The position numbers were made by a program, and so were the translations under genes. Under the pieces are notes generated by a model that worked only from the letters and a program-made list of their open reading frames with translations, did no database searches and was not told where the DNA came from. From Saprospiraceae bacterium (GTDB taxonomy: Bacteria; Bacteroidota; Bacteroidia; Chitinophagales; Saprospiraceae): a stretch of 32,259 nucleotides of DNA. Within the stretch, counting starts at the first letter, position 1, and every line of letters begins with the position of its first letter. The DNA lies in NCBI GenBank assembly GCA_020629935.1, contig JAHDCJ010000015.1, forward strand, positions 1 through 32,259, read 5' to 3'. Positions 24,445-32,259 of the stretch are shown in pieces.

Positions 24445-25458
24445 CTATTCCCCGAATTCTTCTTTAATATAGGCCATGCATAAATCATAGGTAGCCTGTA
24501 TTCCTTTTTTATGGGTTCGTTCAATTCCGTGAGATGCAGAAACTCCTGGACCAATCAGTCCGACTCTAAAATCATTTCCTGCACGTAAAGCAGCCGTACC
24601 ATCCGAACCATAATAAGGATACACATCTTGGATGTAAGGGATGTTATTTTTTTCTGCGAGTTGCACTAATTTTTTTCTAAAGTTATAATCATAAGGCCCT
24701 GTAGAATCCTTTGCACAAATTGAACAAGCGGTTTCTTTCCCATTACAATCATCACCTACTACCCCCATATCTATAACCAATAATTCTGAAACAGAAGAGG
24801 CATAACCTGTGGCTCCACCATGCCCTACTTCTTCATAATGAGAGAAAAATAATTCTACAGGATATTCCTTTTTACTTGCTGCTAATTTTTTAGCCAATTC
24901 AAATAAAACCAAACATCCCGCTTTATTATCCATAAATTTTGACTTGATAAAACCACTTTCTGTTTCCGTGTAATGTGTTTCAAAACAAATGAAATCTCCT
25001 GTCTGAATCCCCATCGCTAAGGTTTCTTTATCCGAATGCACATCCTCATCTAATCGGACATGCATATTGGAATAATTGCGCTCTTTTTTTCCAATACCCT
25101 TATGTACATGAATGGCAGGATTATCCATCAATAGTGTACCCGTATACACTTTTCCATTCATAGTATAGACTCGACAATATGAACCTTCATAAGCATTAAG
25201 CAATAAACCACCAATGTTTGAAAATCGTAGGGTTCCATTAGAATTTATTGAAGATACAATGGCTCCTAGCGTATCGGTATGTGCGGCAATAGTCAATTTT
25301 GGCGATTTACTAAAGGCCACTTTTACTGCTCCTTTTATAGTATACTCCGGTGTACAACCATAACTTTCAAGGAGGTCGAAAATATACTTACATGCCGTTT
25401 CTGTAAACCCAGAAGGGGAATCAATTTCTACTAATTCTTTTAATGTATCAAAATTCAT
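24445..25458 (-). CDS. M42-family metallo-aminopeptidase
   Basis: A co-catalytic zinc aminopeptidase of the tetrahedral (TET) or glutamyl-aminopeptidase type, about 337 residues and close to normal length. Metal-binding candidates are H60 and D62 (IAAHTDTLGAIV), D177 (KFMDNKAGCLVLFELAKKL), the catalytic and ligand pair E209-E210 (FFSHYEEVGHGGATG), D230 (LLVIDMGVVGDD) and H310 (SASHGIERTHKKGI). The PYYGSDGTAALRAG and FRVGLIGPGVSASHG segments are typical of the family. An in-frame ATG 11 codons upstream is possible, but MNFDTLKELVEIDSPSG is the usual family start. It follows the RNase Z-like gene by 45 bases and probably shares its transcript. No signal peptide is present, so it should be a cytosolic peptide-processing enzyme. 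Confidence 0.9.
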   Translation of the reverse strand: MNFDTLKELVEIDSPSGFTETACKYIFDLLESYGCTPEYTIKGAVKVAFSKSPKLTIAAHTDTLGAIVSSINSNGTLRFSNIGGLLLNAYEGSYCRVYTMNGKVYTGTLLMDNPAIHVHKGIGKKERNYSNMHVRLDEDVHSDKETLAMGIQTGDFICFETHYTETESGFIKSKFMDNKAGCLVLFELAKKLAASKKEYPVELFFSHYEEVGHGGATGYASSVSELLVIDMGVVGDDCNGKETACSICAKDSTGPYDYNFRKKLVQLAEKNNIPYIQDVYPYYGSDGTAALRAGNDFRVGLIGPGVSASHGIERTHKKGIQATYDLCMAYIKEEFGE

Positions 25459-25503
25459 GATGCTGGTTTTATTTCTCACGAAGGTATTCAATTGCCTACA
25501 ATA

Positions 25504-26481
25504 TCAAAAACGAGGCGTTGGTTTTTTTTGATAATTCGGTGATCGATCTTCAAAGGCAGCATTTGCTTCTTCCAATAAATCTTCAATTTCTTCTCCATAT
25601 CTTCTTGAATGATGTACAAAAGCTACAGATCTGGCTTTCAATTTTCGAGCAATTGTTCCCGATAAATAAGCCGTACTGTGATGGTTCTTATTAGCAAAAT
25701 CTTGATCAATATTTCGGTAATAGGTTTCTATGATTAATTGATCCACTTCAGGACAAAAATCTAGGAGTAATTGATGATTTTCTGGAGAACCCAAATGATC
25801 CATGACATAGGCTAACCGATGGCCTTTTTGTTCGTAAAAAAGATCAAAATACTTCCCTGCTTTTACTTCTTTATCCTCAATTTTCACTATCGTTTCTGGC
25901 AACTTTTTTTCAAAAGCATTTTTTATTTGTCCCACCCAAGGTCCAGGTTTGAAAGGTAAAGGTTTAACTTTTGTTTTGGACACTTCTTCAAATAGGTAAG
26001 CTACCGAAACCGTTTTATGATCTAAGAATGTAGCCTTTACATTAAATCTTTTTTCGGAATAAATAATAGAATCTGTGCATTCCTTTTCAAAAACTAATTT
26101 CCATTCTGGAGGATTTAAACGATAGTATTTAATTTGGTTTGGTGCAATTAATTCTCTTACCTCAAAAGAAAAAGAATCGGCTTCAATTAAATTCCATTCA
26201 AAGCCTGCCATTTTCCCTTCTATGTTTTTAGCAATTCCTGGAGGACCAATGATAATAATTTTCTTACCTGTACCTAACTGATGACGCATAAAGGAATCGA
26301 AGAAAATAAAGTGATCAAAATGCGTATGACTTATAAAAAGGACTTTCACTTTTATACATTCTTGTATAGTTAAAGAAGGCGCTTCCCCACAATCTAAAAG
26401 ATAAAGATCAGAATGATTATCTAAGTTTAAGAGATAACATACATCTTCGTTGGGATTATTTTTTTCGGTAAAATGAATCAT
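25504..26481 (-). CDS. RNase Z-like metallo-beta-lactamase-fold hydrolase
   Basis: A 325-residue metal hydrolase. The zinc motif is FISHTHFDHF (H52, H54, D56, H57). Later family features are TFLDHKTVSVAYLF, YVMDHLGS (metal Asp) and the C-terminal HHSTAYLSGTIARKLKARSV leading to AFVHHSRRY, a pattern shared with ribonuclease Z/ElaC. The N-terminus is short and lacks the usual G-T-S/G nucleotide-side loop of true RNase Z, and there is an insertion before GPWVGQIKNAF, so it is a divergent relative that may process tRNA 3' ends or hydrolyse another phosphodiester. No signal peptide. Probably co-transcribed with the M42 peptidase gene. Confidence 0.82.
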   Translation of the reverse strand: MIHFTEKNNPNEDVCYLLNLDNHSDLYLLDCGEAPSLTIQECIKVKVLFISHTHFDHFIFFDSFMRHQLGTGKKIIIIGPPGIAKNIEGKMAGFEWNLIEADSFSFEVRELIAPNQIKYYRLNPPEWKLVFEKECTDSIIYSEKRFNVKATFLDHKTVSVAYLFEEVSKTKVKPLPFKPGPWVGQIKNAFEKKLPETIVKIEDKEVKAGKYFDLFYEQKGHRLAYVMDHLGSPENHQLLLDFCPEVDQLIIETYYRNIDQDFANKNHHSTAYLSGTIARKLKARSVAFVHHSRRYGEEIEDLLEEANAAFEDRSPNYQKKPTPRF

Positions 26482-26530
26482 GATTATCTATTTGTAAAAA
26501 GACTTTTATCTAGACTTTTAAAAAATTAAG

Positions 26531-26560
26531 TTGGTTTAAAAAGATGCTTTGTTTATTTTG
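26531..26560 (+). promoter_or_regulatory. Putative promoter of the 26610-29128 gene pair
   Basis: TTG (26531-26533), a 20-base spacer, then TATTTTG (26554-26560), one base shorter than TAnnTTTG. It would leave about 40 bases of leader. Moderate match only. Confidence 0.35.
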
Positions 26561-26609
26561 CAAGAAGATAAATCTTATAACAAACAATAATTGGTTTTAA
26601 TTCCCCAAA

Positions 26610-27929
26610 ATGAAGTTACACTTACTTTTAGTTTTTTCAGTTTTATTTAATGTGTCCTCTGCTTTTAGCCAATATATAAAAGTAGAAAATTCGTGTAGTT
26701 CATATTTAAACCAAGAAATTAAACTTCACTCGCTAAGTGAAAAATCCTTAGATGGATTTCAACATATTTTATCTAAATGTAAAAGGTCTTTTGATGTCGA
26801 ATTATTTGAAGCAGAGATTGATGGATTTCTTTCTTTCTTTCATAATGGCATCCCTTATTTTGTGGCTAATAAAACCCTTCTTCATCAATTAGAAGATGCG
26901 GATGGAAAAGATAAAGAAATCTTATATGAAGGGCTTCACCAACTCTTTTATTTAATGGGAGGAGACCCATTAGATGGAACACTAAGCTGTCCCTTATTAA
27001 GCCTTGAGGCGGATCGTTTTGTAGCCTCTATTTTTTATAAGGAAGAAATTTCTTTAGAAAACACAATGGCTACAGCAAAATACTTCATCAATGAAAAGCG
27101 TTTGATTAATCCCGCAGAGCAAACTACTCGATTAGAAGAAATAAAGAAAGCATATTTGGCCGCTAAACAAATGTCAACCTATGAAATGCCAACGCCTAAC
27201 GAGTCTCCACTTTTACCTGACGAATATATTACTAAAACTCACCGAATAGGTCAACATTTGGTTCATACAGGACGAGGATTTCCCATTTTAAAACAATCTT
27301 GGAATAGCAAATTTTATATTGAAAATGCTATTTATGCCCAAGAACGGTGGCATGTAATAATGACTTCTGCTTCTGGGTATGTTCGACAAGCCATGCGATT
27401 ACGCAGTAAATTTCCTAAAGATGAAATTAAAGAATTTTGGGATGAAGACTACAACATAACTGGTGTGGATTACTTCGAAAAAGAATGGTATATCTGCATG
27501 AGTAAATCAGGTAAACGCAATGGACAACGTTGGCGTACCCGTTTAGAATTTCCTTCTGACGAAATTGACAAATGTTGGAATGATGGCTATTATTTAGTCG
27601 ACATGGCATATGGGAATACCCTTTATGCCATGGTAGCCGAGAAAAAAACGAAAGAATATGAAACGCAGACTTGGTTGAAAAAAACTCAATTTCCAGATAA
27701 AGAGATCAATCATTTATTAGCGGAAAAAAGACAAATAGAAATGCTTAAATTCCTTAATGAGGAATGGATCATTATTATGACAAAATTTAAAACGCCCAAA
27801 GATCAAATTTGGTTTAAATCTTTAACTTTCCCTTTAGAAAAAATAAAAGAACATCAGGAAAATAAATACATAGTATCTGATGTCGCTTATGGTCATGGCC
27901 ATTGGGTAATTGTGATGACGAAAAAATAA
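26610..27929 (+). CDS. Secreted protein: degenerate metallopeptidase-like segment plus tandem FP/W repeats (DUF7477-like)
   Basis: A 439-residue protein with a signal peptide (MKLHLLLVFSVLFNVSSAFS). Residues ~75-160 resemble the M48-like zinc peptidase segment of many Bacteroidota proteins: NGIPYFVANKTLL, KEILYEGLHQLF and LEADRFVASIFYKEEISLE. The expected HExxH reads YEGLH (106-110), so the first zinc histidine is a tyrosine and the domain is probably inactive. Residues ~231-439 are tandem repeats of about 46 residues with FP at 268, 314, 361 and 407, each continuing EI-x-x-x-W-x-x-x-Y-x-I-x-x-V and W-x-I-x-M (for example FPKDEIKEFWDEDYNITGVD, then EKEWYICMSKS), as in DUF7477 modules, and possibly forming a propeller. 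The partner or ligand is unknown. The Cys/Met enzyme gene starts 6 bases downstream. Confidence 0.72.
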   Translation: MKLHLLLVFSVLFNVSSAFSQYIKVENSCSSYLNQEIKLHSLSEKSLDGFQHILSKCKRSFDVELFEAEIDGFLSFFHNGIPYFVANKTLLHQLEDADGKDKEILYEGLHQLFYLMGGDPLDGTLSCPLLSLEADRFVASIFYKEEISLENTMATAKYFINEKRLINPAEQTTRLEEIKKAYLAAKQMSTYEMPTPNESPLLPDEYITKTHRIGQHLVHTGRGFPILKQSWNSKFYIENAIYAQERWHVIMTSASGYVRQAMRLRSKFPKDEIKEFWDEDYNITGVDYFEKEWYICMSKSGKRNGQRWRTRLEFPSDEIDKCWNDGYYLVDMAYGNTLYAMVAEKKTKEYETQTWLKKTQFPDKEINHLLAEKRQIEMLKFLNEEWIIIMTKFKTPKDQIWFKSLTFPLEKIKEHQENKYIVSDVAYGHGHWVIVMTKK

Positions 27930-27934
27930 TAAAA

Positions 27935-29128
27935 ATGAAAAAGACAATTGGTTTTGGTTCGCTTTGTGTACATGAAGAAAAACCTACAGAGATAGTACGC
28001 CCCCATTTAAATCCTGTACATTTTACTTCCTCTTTTAACTTTGATCATATCCAACAAGGGATTGATATTTTTTCTGGAAAAGAAAGTGGGCATACCTATA
28101 GTCGTTATGGTAACCCTACTGTAGAATTAGTCGCAAAACGCATTGCTAAACTTGCGGGATATGGTTTAGATTTTGAACCCACTGCTTACATGACTAGTTC
28201 TGGAATGTCTGCCATATCTACGATCATTGCTGGATTATTAAAACAAGGAGACAAAGTACTTACTCAAGGTAATTTGTATGGAGGAACCACCGAACTCTTA
28301 GTCCGAATTTTTTCTCAATTTGGAATAGAACCTATATTCACGGATTTAAATAATTTGGATGAAGTCGAATCGATTGTTAAGGCAGATGATGCAATAAAAA
28401 TGATTTATTTGGAAACGCCCGCGAACCCTACACTTGCTTGTGTAGATTTAGAGGCTTTGGGTAATTTAGCAAAAAAGCATCAGATATATTCTGTGGTAGA
28501 CAATACTTTTTGTACGCCTTATTTACAACAACCATTGGCTTATGGAATTGATTTTGTTATTCATTCGACGACCAAATATCTCAATGGACATGGCAATTCG
28601 ATTTCGGGCATTATTATAGGAAAAGATGAAACATTAATGCAAGAAAAAGTGTGGAAGGCATTAAAATTAATGGGCACAAATTGTAATCCTTTTGATGCTT
28701 GGTTGACCAATAATGGTTTAAAAACTTTAGAATTACGAATGGATCGACATGGAGCAAATGCTTTGGCCATTGCTCATTTTCTAGAAAAAAATGATGCTGT
28801 TTTAGCTGTAAATTATCCGGGGCTTCCTTCCCACAAAGATCATCAATTGGCTTGCCAACAAATGCGCAATTTTGGAGGGATGTTGAGTTTTGAAATCAAA
28901 GGCGGTTTACAAGCAGGAATCAATTTTATGAACAAGGTTCAGTTTTGTTCTCTTGCGCCCACGCTTGGCGATGTAGACACCCTTATTCTACATCCTGCAT
29001 CTAGTTCTCATGTAAATGTAGACAAAGCCTTACGAGAAGCCAATGGGATACGAGATGGACTAATCCGCCTTTCGGTCGGCATTGAAAATGTAGAAGATAT
29101 TATAGCGGATATTGAGCAAGCCTTATAA
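27935..29128 (+). CDS. Cys/Met-metabolism PLP-dependent enzyme (cystathionine/methionine gamma-lyase type)
   Basis: A 397-residue fold-type I PLP enzyme of the Cys/Met metabolism family, acting on sulfur amino acids by gamma- or beta-elimination or gamma-replacement. The PLP lysine is K214 in HSTTKYLNGHGNS. YSRYGNPT (55-62) contacts the cofactor phosphate of the neighbouring subunit; the stacking tyrosine is Y115 in NLYGGTTELL; D189 is in VVDNTFCTP. The C-terminal substrate segment is LGDVDTLILHPASSSH, with an Arg in LIRLSVGIENVEDIIADI. The Cys after YG that is typical of methionine gamma-lyase is Gly here, so cystathionine lyase, synthase or O-acetylhomoserine chemistry is equally possible. 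I start at 27935 (MKKTIGFGSLCVHE), after the preceding stop. The 3' end overlaps the permease gene by 6 bases. Confidence 0.9.
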   Translation: MKKTIGFGSLCVHEEKPTEIVRPHLNPVHFTSSFNFDHIQQGIDIFSGKESGHTYSRYGNPTVELVAKRIAKLAGYGLDFEPTAYMTSSGMSAISTIIAGLLKQGDKVLTQGNLYGGTTELLVRIFSQFGIEPIFTDLNNLDEVESIVKADDAIKMIYLETPANPTLACVDLEALGNLAKKHQIYSVVDNTFCTPYLQQPLAYGIDFVIHSTTKYLNGHGNSISGIIIGKDETLMQEKVWKALKLMGTNCNPFDAWLTNNGLKTLELRMDRHGANALAIAHFLEKNDAVLAVNYPGLPSHKDHQLACQQMRNFGGMLSFEIKGGLQAGINFMNKVQFCSLAPTLGDVDTLILHPASSSHVNVDKALREANGIRDGLIRLSVGIENVEDIIADIEQAL

Positions 29129-29935
29129 GTCTCTTCTATTGACAATCCAATAAGTGATTCCAATAAATAATGCGGTATATCCCATCGTTAAAACGATGGC
29201 TGTAGTTGGAGGTAATATTTGAACAAATTCACCATTGGTTACCCGAACAAAACGATCAAAAAACTCTGGGTAGGCTAAATCTTCCATTACATTTAAAGGA
29301 TAATAATCTCTACCTACTTTTCCGAATAATTTGGTATGTGGCCAATACCGTAAAAGAGGTTCTATGAAAAAAGTATAGACTACAAATGCAAGTAAAGCCA
29401 AACCCGATCTTCGAACGATAAAAGCAATCATCATTGCAAAAATCATATAGCCAAAACTCATGAGTCCAAAGCGATAAATGTAACTTGTATCTTCAAAAGC
29501 ATAAGTCCAATCTTTGATGTAGCTGGTATGTGTTATTCCAAAAACGGTGGCGACCAAAACATAGTAGGCTGTGGCTCCTAATGCTAAAGTAAAGATCATT
29601 ACAATTTTGCTTAAAACAAATTCGTTCCGACTAATCCCTGTCATGATATTTTGACGAAAAGTTTTGTTGGCATATTCTCTGGTCACCATTTGAATAGTTA
29701 AAAAACCAAAGAAGAAAAAGACCATCCAATTACCTAAATATCCTAGGGTTGACCAAACTGCGGGGAAACTATAAAAGCTAGGGATAGGTGCATCTTGTGG
29801 AAGCTCTCCAGGAGCTTTACCAATTAAAAACATGGCAGGCATCAATAATACGTATAGTAAAATTACCGCCTTAAACATCCGATAAGACTTCAACTTCAAC
29901 CATTCCAAGTTCCACAAATAGAATATATTTTTCAT
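29123..29935 (-). CDS. ABC-2 type transporter permease
   Basis: A 270-residue membrane protein with six predicted helices: ~22-38, ~55-85 (YLGNWMVFFFFGFLTIQMV), ~108-130 (IFTLALGATAYYVLVATVFG), ~150-170 (FGLMSFGYMIFAMMIAFIV), ~173-190 (LALLAFVVYTFFIEPLL) and ~243-265 (AIVLTMGYTALFIGITYWIV). The early cytosolic loop TREYANKTFRQNIMTGISR is typical of ABC-2 permeases that pair with a DrrA/CcmA-type ATPase. The cognate ATPase gene lies 43 bases upstream on the same strand. The substrate cannot be told; lipids, peptides or drugs are all possible. The stop overlaps the convergent PLP-enzyme gene. Confidence 0.88.
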   Translation of the reverse strand: MKNIFYLWNLEWLKLKSYRMFKAVILLYVLLMPAMFLIGKAPGELPQDAPIPSFYSFPAVWSTLGYLGNWMVFFFFGFLTIQMVTREYANKTFRQNIMTGISRNEFVLSKIVMIFTLALGATAYYVLVATVFGITHTSYIKDWTYAFEDTSYIYRFGLMSFGYMIFAMMIAFIVRRSGLALLAFVVYTFFIEPLLRYWPHTKLFGKVGRDYYPLNVMEDLAYPEFFDRFVRVTNGEFVQILPPTTAIVLTMGYTALFIGITYWIVNRRDL

Positions 29936-29978
29936 GTGCTTTTTTTATTAATCAACAGATAAATTAACTTAAAGAAGA

Positions 29979-30875
29979 CTAGACATTTTGTGTTCTTTCC
30001 AAGAACTCTTCTTCTAAACTTTTTTGCTTAACCAAAAGATGAGAAAGAGTAATATTTCTCTCAAAACAAAATTGATTGATGGCATCGGCAGAATAATTTT
30101 CATCTACTGTGAGCAGTAATTTTCCTCCATCCTCTTCAATGGATTCAATGAAAGCACATGAAGACAATGCTTCCCTAAGATTTGATTGATCCTTTGCAGC
30201 CACTTCGATAGTTAATTGTTGATTGATGATGCCATCTACCGTTCCGTCTGCCAATAGATTTCCTTTCTTAATAATCATCACATGAGAACAAATCTTTTCT
30301 ACTTCATCTAGAATATGACTAGCCATAATGATGGTTTTACCCCGTTCAGCAATTTTCAATAATAAATTACGTACTTCGGCGATTCCTTCGGGATCAAGTC
30401 CATTGGTGGGTTCATCAAAAATGAGGACATCGGGGTCACCTACTAGGCAAGCTGCAATAGCTAACCGCTGCTTCATTCCAAGAGAGTAAGTTTTAAATGC
30501 AGAATCCTTTCGATCAAATAGATTGACTAGTTTTAATATTTCGTCAAAATCATTTTTAGGACTTATTTTCAAATGCGCCACTATATTTAGATTTTGAATG
30601 GCATTCATATTTGGATAAAAATTAGGTGTTTCCAACAGAGTCCCAATTCGTTTTCTATTTTCAGATGCGTTTCCATCTCCAAACCAATTGAAAGTACCTG
30701 AATCGGGTTTAGTAATTCCCAAGATCATTCCTAGAGTAGTAGATTTTCCACTTCCATTGGGTCCAAGGATTCCATAAATTTCGCCAGGTTGTACTTCAAG
30801 AGAAAGCTGGTTGACGGCTTGAATTTTCCCATAGGATTTACTCAAGTTATGAATGGTTAAGACTGCATTGTCCAT
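29979..30875 (-). CDS. ABC transporter ATP-binding protein (ABC-2 partner)
   Basis: A 298-residue ATPase. Walker A GPNGSGKST (38-46), signature YSLGMKQRLAIA (130-141), Walker B DVLIFDEPTNGLDPEG (149-164) and the switch histidine H187 in MASHILDEVEKIC are intact. After about residue 215 a small C-terminal domain follows (VAAKDQSNLREALSSCAFIE onwards, ending KQKSLEEEFLERTQNV), usual for DrrA/CcmA-type subunits. It should pair with the permease at 29123-29935 to form a homodimer-driven exporter. The gap upstream (30876-31027) holds no promoter box that I trust. Confidence 0.94.
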   Translation of the reverse strand: MDNAVLTIHNLSKSYGKIQAVNQLSLEVQPGEIYGILGPNGSGKSTTLGMILGITKPDSGTFNWFGDGNASENRKRIGTLLETPNFYPNMNAIQNLNIVAHLKISPKNDFDEILKLVNLFDRKDSAFKTYSLGMKQRLAIAACLVGDPDVLIFDEPTNGLDPEGIAEVRNLLLKIAERGKTIIMASHILDEVEKICSHVMIIKKGNLLADGTVDGIINQQLTIEVAAKDQSNLREALSSCAFIESIEEDGGKLLLTVDENYSADAINQFCFERNITLSHLLVKQKSLEEEFLERTQNV

Positions 30876-30970
30876 AGTGTGTTATTTTAAATGGAAGATA
30901 AAAGGTATTTGTAGAAAAGATAGATAAGTTTGATTAAATGTTGGGATTTTTAGACGAAAATTAAACCTTT

Positions 30971-31008
30971 TAAATAAAAATGCCTGTACAATTATTTATA
31001 CAGGCATT
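30971..31008 (-). terminator. Terminator of the alpha/beta hydrolase gene
   Basis: Minus strand: AATGCCTGTA arms (31008-30999 with 30988-30979) form a 10-bp stem around a 10-base loop, followed by TTTATTTA. It lies 20 bases after the stop of the gene at 31028. Confidence 0.72.
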
Positions 31009-31027
31009 AAGAATAGTTCTATTTATT

Positions 31028-31858
31028 TTACCATTTCGAATTTATCCAATCTAATGTAAATTGAAATACTTTTTCACGATCTACTTCATTATGAATTTCA
31101 TGGTACATATTTTCCCAAACTTTAAAGGTGATATCTCCTTGGGCTTTTTTAGAAAATGCTTCCGTTCCTTTCATAGAAGTTAATTGATCTTCTTCTGCAT
31201 GCATTAGTAAAGTAGGCACAGGTAATACACCACTAAAATCGACTAAATATTGAGCGGCGTCCATCATATCCATTCCTGTAGCCGAAGTAATTTTTCCGTG
31301 GACTAAAGGATCATTGGAATACTTCTCGACCTCCTTTTTATCTTTACTGATATGATCTACATTTAAACCTGAAGGCTGTGTCAAGCCAGGAGCAATTTTT
31401 CTAGATAATCGACCAAGAGTTACCATGAACTTAGAAGGTTCGAACGCTAGCTTTATCCAAGGTGCGGTGGCAATTAACAATTTGATAGAAGGATTTTTAC
31501 GTATTAAATAGTTCAATACAAGATTTCCTCCCATAGAATGTCCATAAAGAATGACGGGTAGATTTGGATATCTTTCTGACACTTCATCTAGCAGTTGTGT
31601 AATTTCATCTAAAAAGGCATTAAAAGAACTAGTATGTCCTCTTTTACCTCCCGATTTTCCATGCCCTCTACGATCGTAAGCTACAGTAGCAAAACCAGCT
31701 TTGGCATAAAATTCAGCAACGTGTTGATATCGATTGCAATGCTCACCTAAACCGTGAACTAAGGCGATGACTCCTTTAGGTTCATCATTGGGTTTCCATT
31801 CTAATCCGTAAATTGGAATATTGTCTGAAGTATCCCAAGAAAATTCTATTTTTTTCAT
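31028..31858 (-). CDS. Alpha/beta hydrolase, monoacylglycerol lipase-like
   Basis: A 276-residue esterase or lipase of the hydrolase_4 group. The oxyanion-side motif is VALVHGLGEHCNRY (30-43), followed by VAYDRRGHGKSGGKRG. The nucleophile is S108 in LYGHSMGGN, the acid is D224 in LMHAEEDQLTS, and the base is H253 in NMYHEIHNE. The HG-LGEH and YHE-x-HNE signatures are those of monoacylglycerol lipases and lysophospholipase L2-like proteins. No signal peptide, so it is probably cytosolic. It stands alone between two hairpin terminators, with a plausible promoter just upstream. Confidence 0.92.
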   Translation of the reverse strand: MKKIEFSWDTSDNIPIYGLEWKPNDEPKGVIALVHGLGEHCNRYQHVAEFYAKAGFATVAYDRRGHGKSGGKRGHTSSFNAFLDEITQLLDEVSERYPNLPVILYGHSMGGNLVLNYLIRKNPSIKLLIATAPWIKLAFEPSKFMVTLGRLSRKIAPGLTQPSGLNVDHISKDKKEVEKYSNDPLVHGKITSATGMDMMDAAQYLVDFSGVLPVPTLLMHAEEDQLTSMKGTEAFSKKAQGDITFKVWENMYHEIHNEVDREKVFQFTLDWINSKW

Positions 31859-31876
31859 TGATTGGTTTTATGAATA

Positions 31877-31906
31877 GCAAGGTACAAAATTCAATTTTAT
31901 AAACAA
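31877..31906 (-). promoter_or_regulatory. Putative promoter of the alpha/beta hydrolase gene
   Basis: Minus strand: TTG (31906-31904), a 19-base spacer, TACCTTGC (31884-31877), two mismatches from TAnnTTTG. It partly overlaps the T tract of the preceding terminator and lies 18 bases before the ATG. Confidence 0.35.
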
Positions 31907-31934
31907 AAAAACCCATTCTTTGCAGAATGGGTTT
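31901..31934 (-). terminator. Terminator of the SPOR-like gene
   Basis: Minus strand: AAACCCATTCT (31934-31924) pairs with AGAATGGGTTT (31919-31909) around a 4-base loop, then a T-rich run to 31901. It lies about 24 bases after the stop at 31958. Confidence 0.88.
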
Positions 31935-31957
31935 AATATTTAAATTCATTATTTCGT

Positions 31958-32259
31958 TTAGTTCATCCAAACTCCACTTTGGAAGTGAATGATTCGAGCA
32001 CTTGGTAATTTATCAGAAACTTTGTTTTCTAAAAACTTTTGTGCTTGATTTCCATTTCGAAAATCACCAACTAAATAGTGAAATCCGCCATTATCATCTT
32101 TTTGAACACATACATCTTCATAATTACTCAAAACAGAATGAGAGGGTCCTAATACTTTGCTAGAGCTAATTAATAAAACTTTAAACCCTGTATAATTTGC
32201 AGGCAGCTTTGCTATCTTTCTTGCACGACCAGCTAGTGACCCCATAGGATTACTATAAT
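31958..32259 (-). CDS. SPOR-like domain protein, C-terminal part (5' end outside window)
   Basis: The frame stays open to the window edge, and the residues before the first Met (YSNP) already fit the fold, so the ATG at 32245 is internal. The visible ~100 residues look like a SPOR-type peptidoglycan-binding module: GFKVLLISSSK, SNYEDVCVQKDDNGGFHYLV, GDFRNGNQAQKFLENKVSDK and LPSARIIHFQSGVW. SPOR domains bind denuded glycan at division sites, and many Bacteroidota envelope proteins end in one. The match is by strand pattern and the G-x-F-x-x-x-x-x-A-x-x-F spacing, not by a unique motif, so the assignment is moderate. What the N-terminal part does cannot be seen. Confidence 0.65.
   Translation of the reverse strand, partial: YSNPMGSLAGRARKIAKLPANYTGFKVLLISSSKVLGPSHSVLSNYEDVCVQKDDNGGFHYLVGDFRNGNQAQKFLENKVSDKLPSARIIHFQSGVWMN

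Noticed and set aside
27902-27934. Upstream start for the PLP enzyme overlapping the preceding gene
   Set aside because: The extra 11 residues do not match the family; MKKTIGFGSLCVHE just after the previous stop is the natural N-terminus.
24445-32259. Antiphage or toxin-antitoxin island
   Set aside because: The peptidase, RNase Z-like, ABC and hydrolase genes have ordinary housekeeping-type partners and no typical defence domain, mobile element or composition change was seen.
1-32259. tRNA, rRNA, tmRNA, SRP RNA, CRISPR arrays or insertion sequences
   Set aside because: No cloverleaf, conserved RNA core, spaced direct repeats, transposase or terminal inverted repeats were recognised in any gap between genes.

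Overview
This low-GC window (AT-rich, roughly one third G+C by eye) looks like chromosomal DNA of a member of the Bacteroidota, possibly close to the Saprospiria; the class is inference. The evidence is two secreted proteins with type IX secretion (T9SS) C-terminal sorting domains, several Bacteroidota-style lipoproteins, a bacillithiol gene (bshB1), and recurring promoter-like boxes of the Bacteroidota type (TTG, about 20 bases, TAnnTTTG). No tRNA, rRNA, CRISPR array, insertion sequence or phage gene was seen. No gap between genes exceeds 300 bases; the largest are 17800-18044, 14405-14648 and 18483-18716.

Layout. 1-557: 3' end of a T9SS cargo gene, closed by a near-perfect bidirectional terminator shared with topA. 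609-5994 (minus): topA; a gpx-bshB1 pair for thiol and peroxide defence; ffh. 6167-8491 (minus): two exported proteins of poorly characterised families. 8684-10536 (plus): panB and mltG. 10522-14404 (minus): a compact four-gene unit of a TolB-like propeller lipoprotein, bifunctional NAD(P)HX repair enzyme, sirtuin and Nudix hydrolase, in which the last three all act on NAD or ADP-ribose chemistry. 14649-16556 (plus): a secreted animal-type haem peroxidase with a T9SS tail. 16564-17799 (minus): DEAD-box helicase. 18045-20120 (plus): an FKBP-type lipoprotein and RtcB RNA ligase, with a strong terminator-like hairpin close to the rtcB start.

20192-24443 (plus) is the most interesting region: a tight three-gene operon encoding a DUF4956 membrane protein, a 973-residue membrane-anchored protein joining a jelly-roll-like module, a CotH-kinase-like domain and a 22-residue-period beta-helix, and a stand-alone VTC (polyphosphate-polymerase type) domain. 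The three-family association is known in bacteria but, as far as I know, has no established function. It may be a phosphate-transfer or polyphosphate-linked surface system.

24445-26481 (minus): M42 aminopeptidase and RNase Z-like hydrolase. 26610-29128 (plus): a secreted protein with a degenerate metallopeptidase-like segment and tandem 46-residue repeats, then a Cys/Met-metabolism PLP enzyme. 29123-32259 (minus): ABC-2 permease and ATPase, a monoacylglycerol-lipase-like hydrolase, and the 3' part of a SPOR-like gene. Genes are packed so tightly that several convergent pairs overlap or nearly touch at their stop codons.
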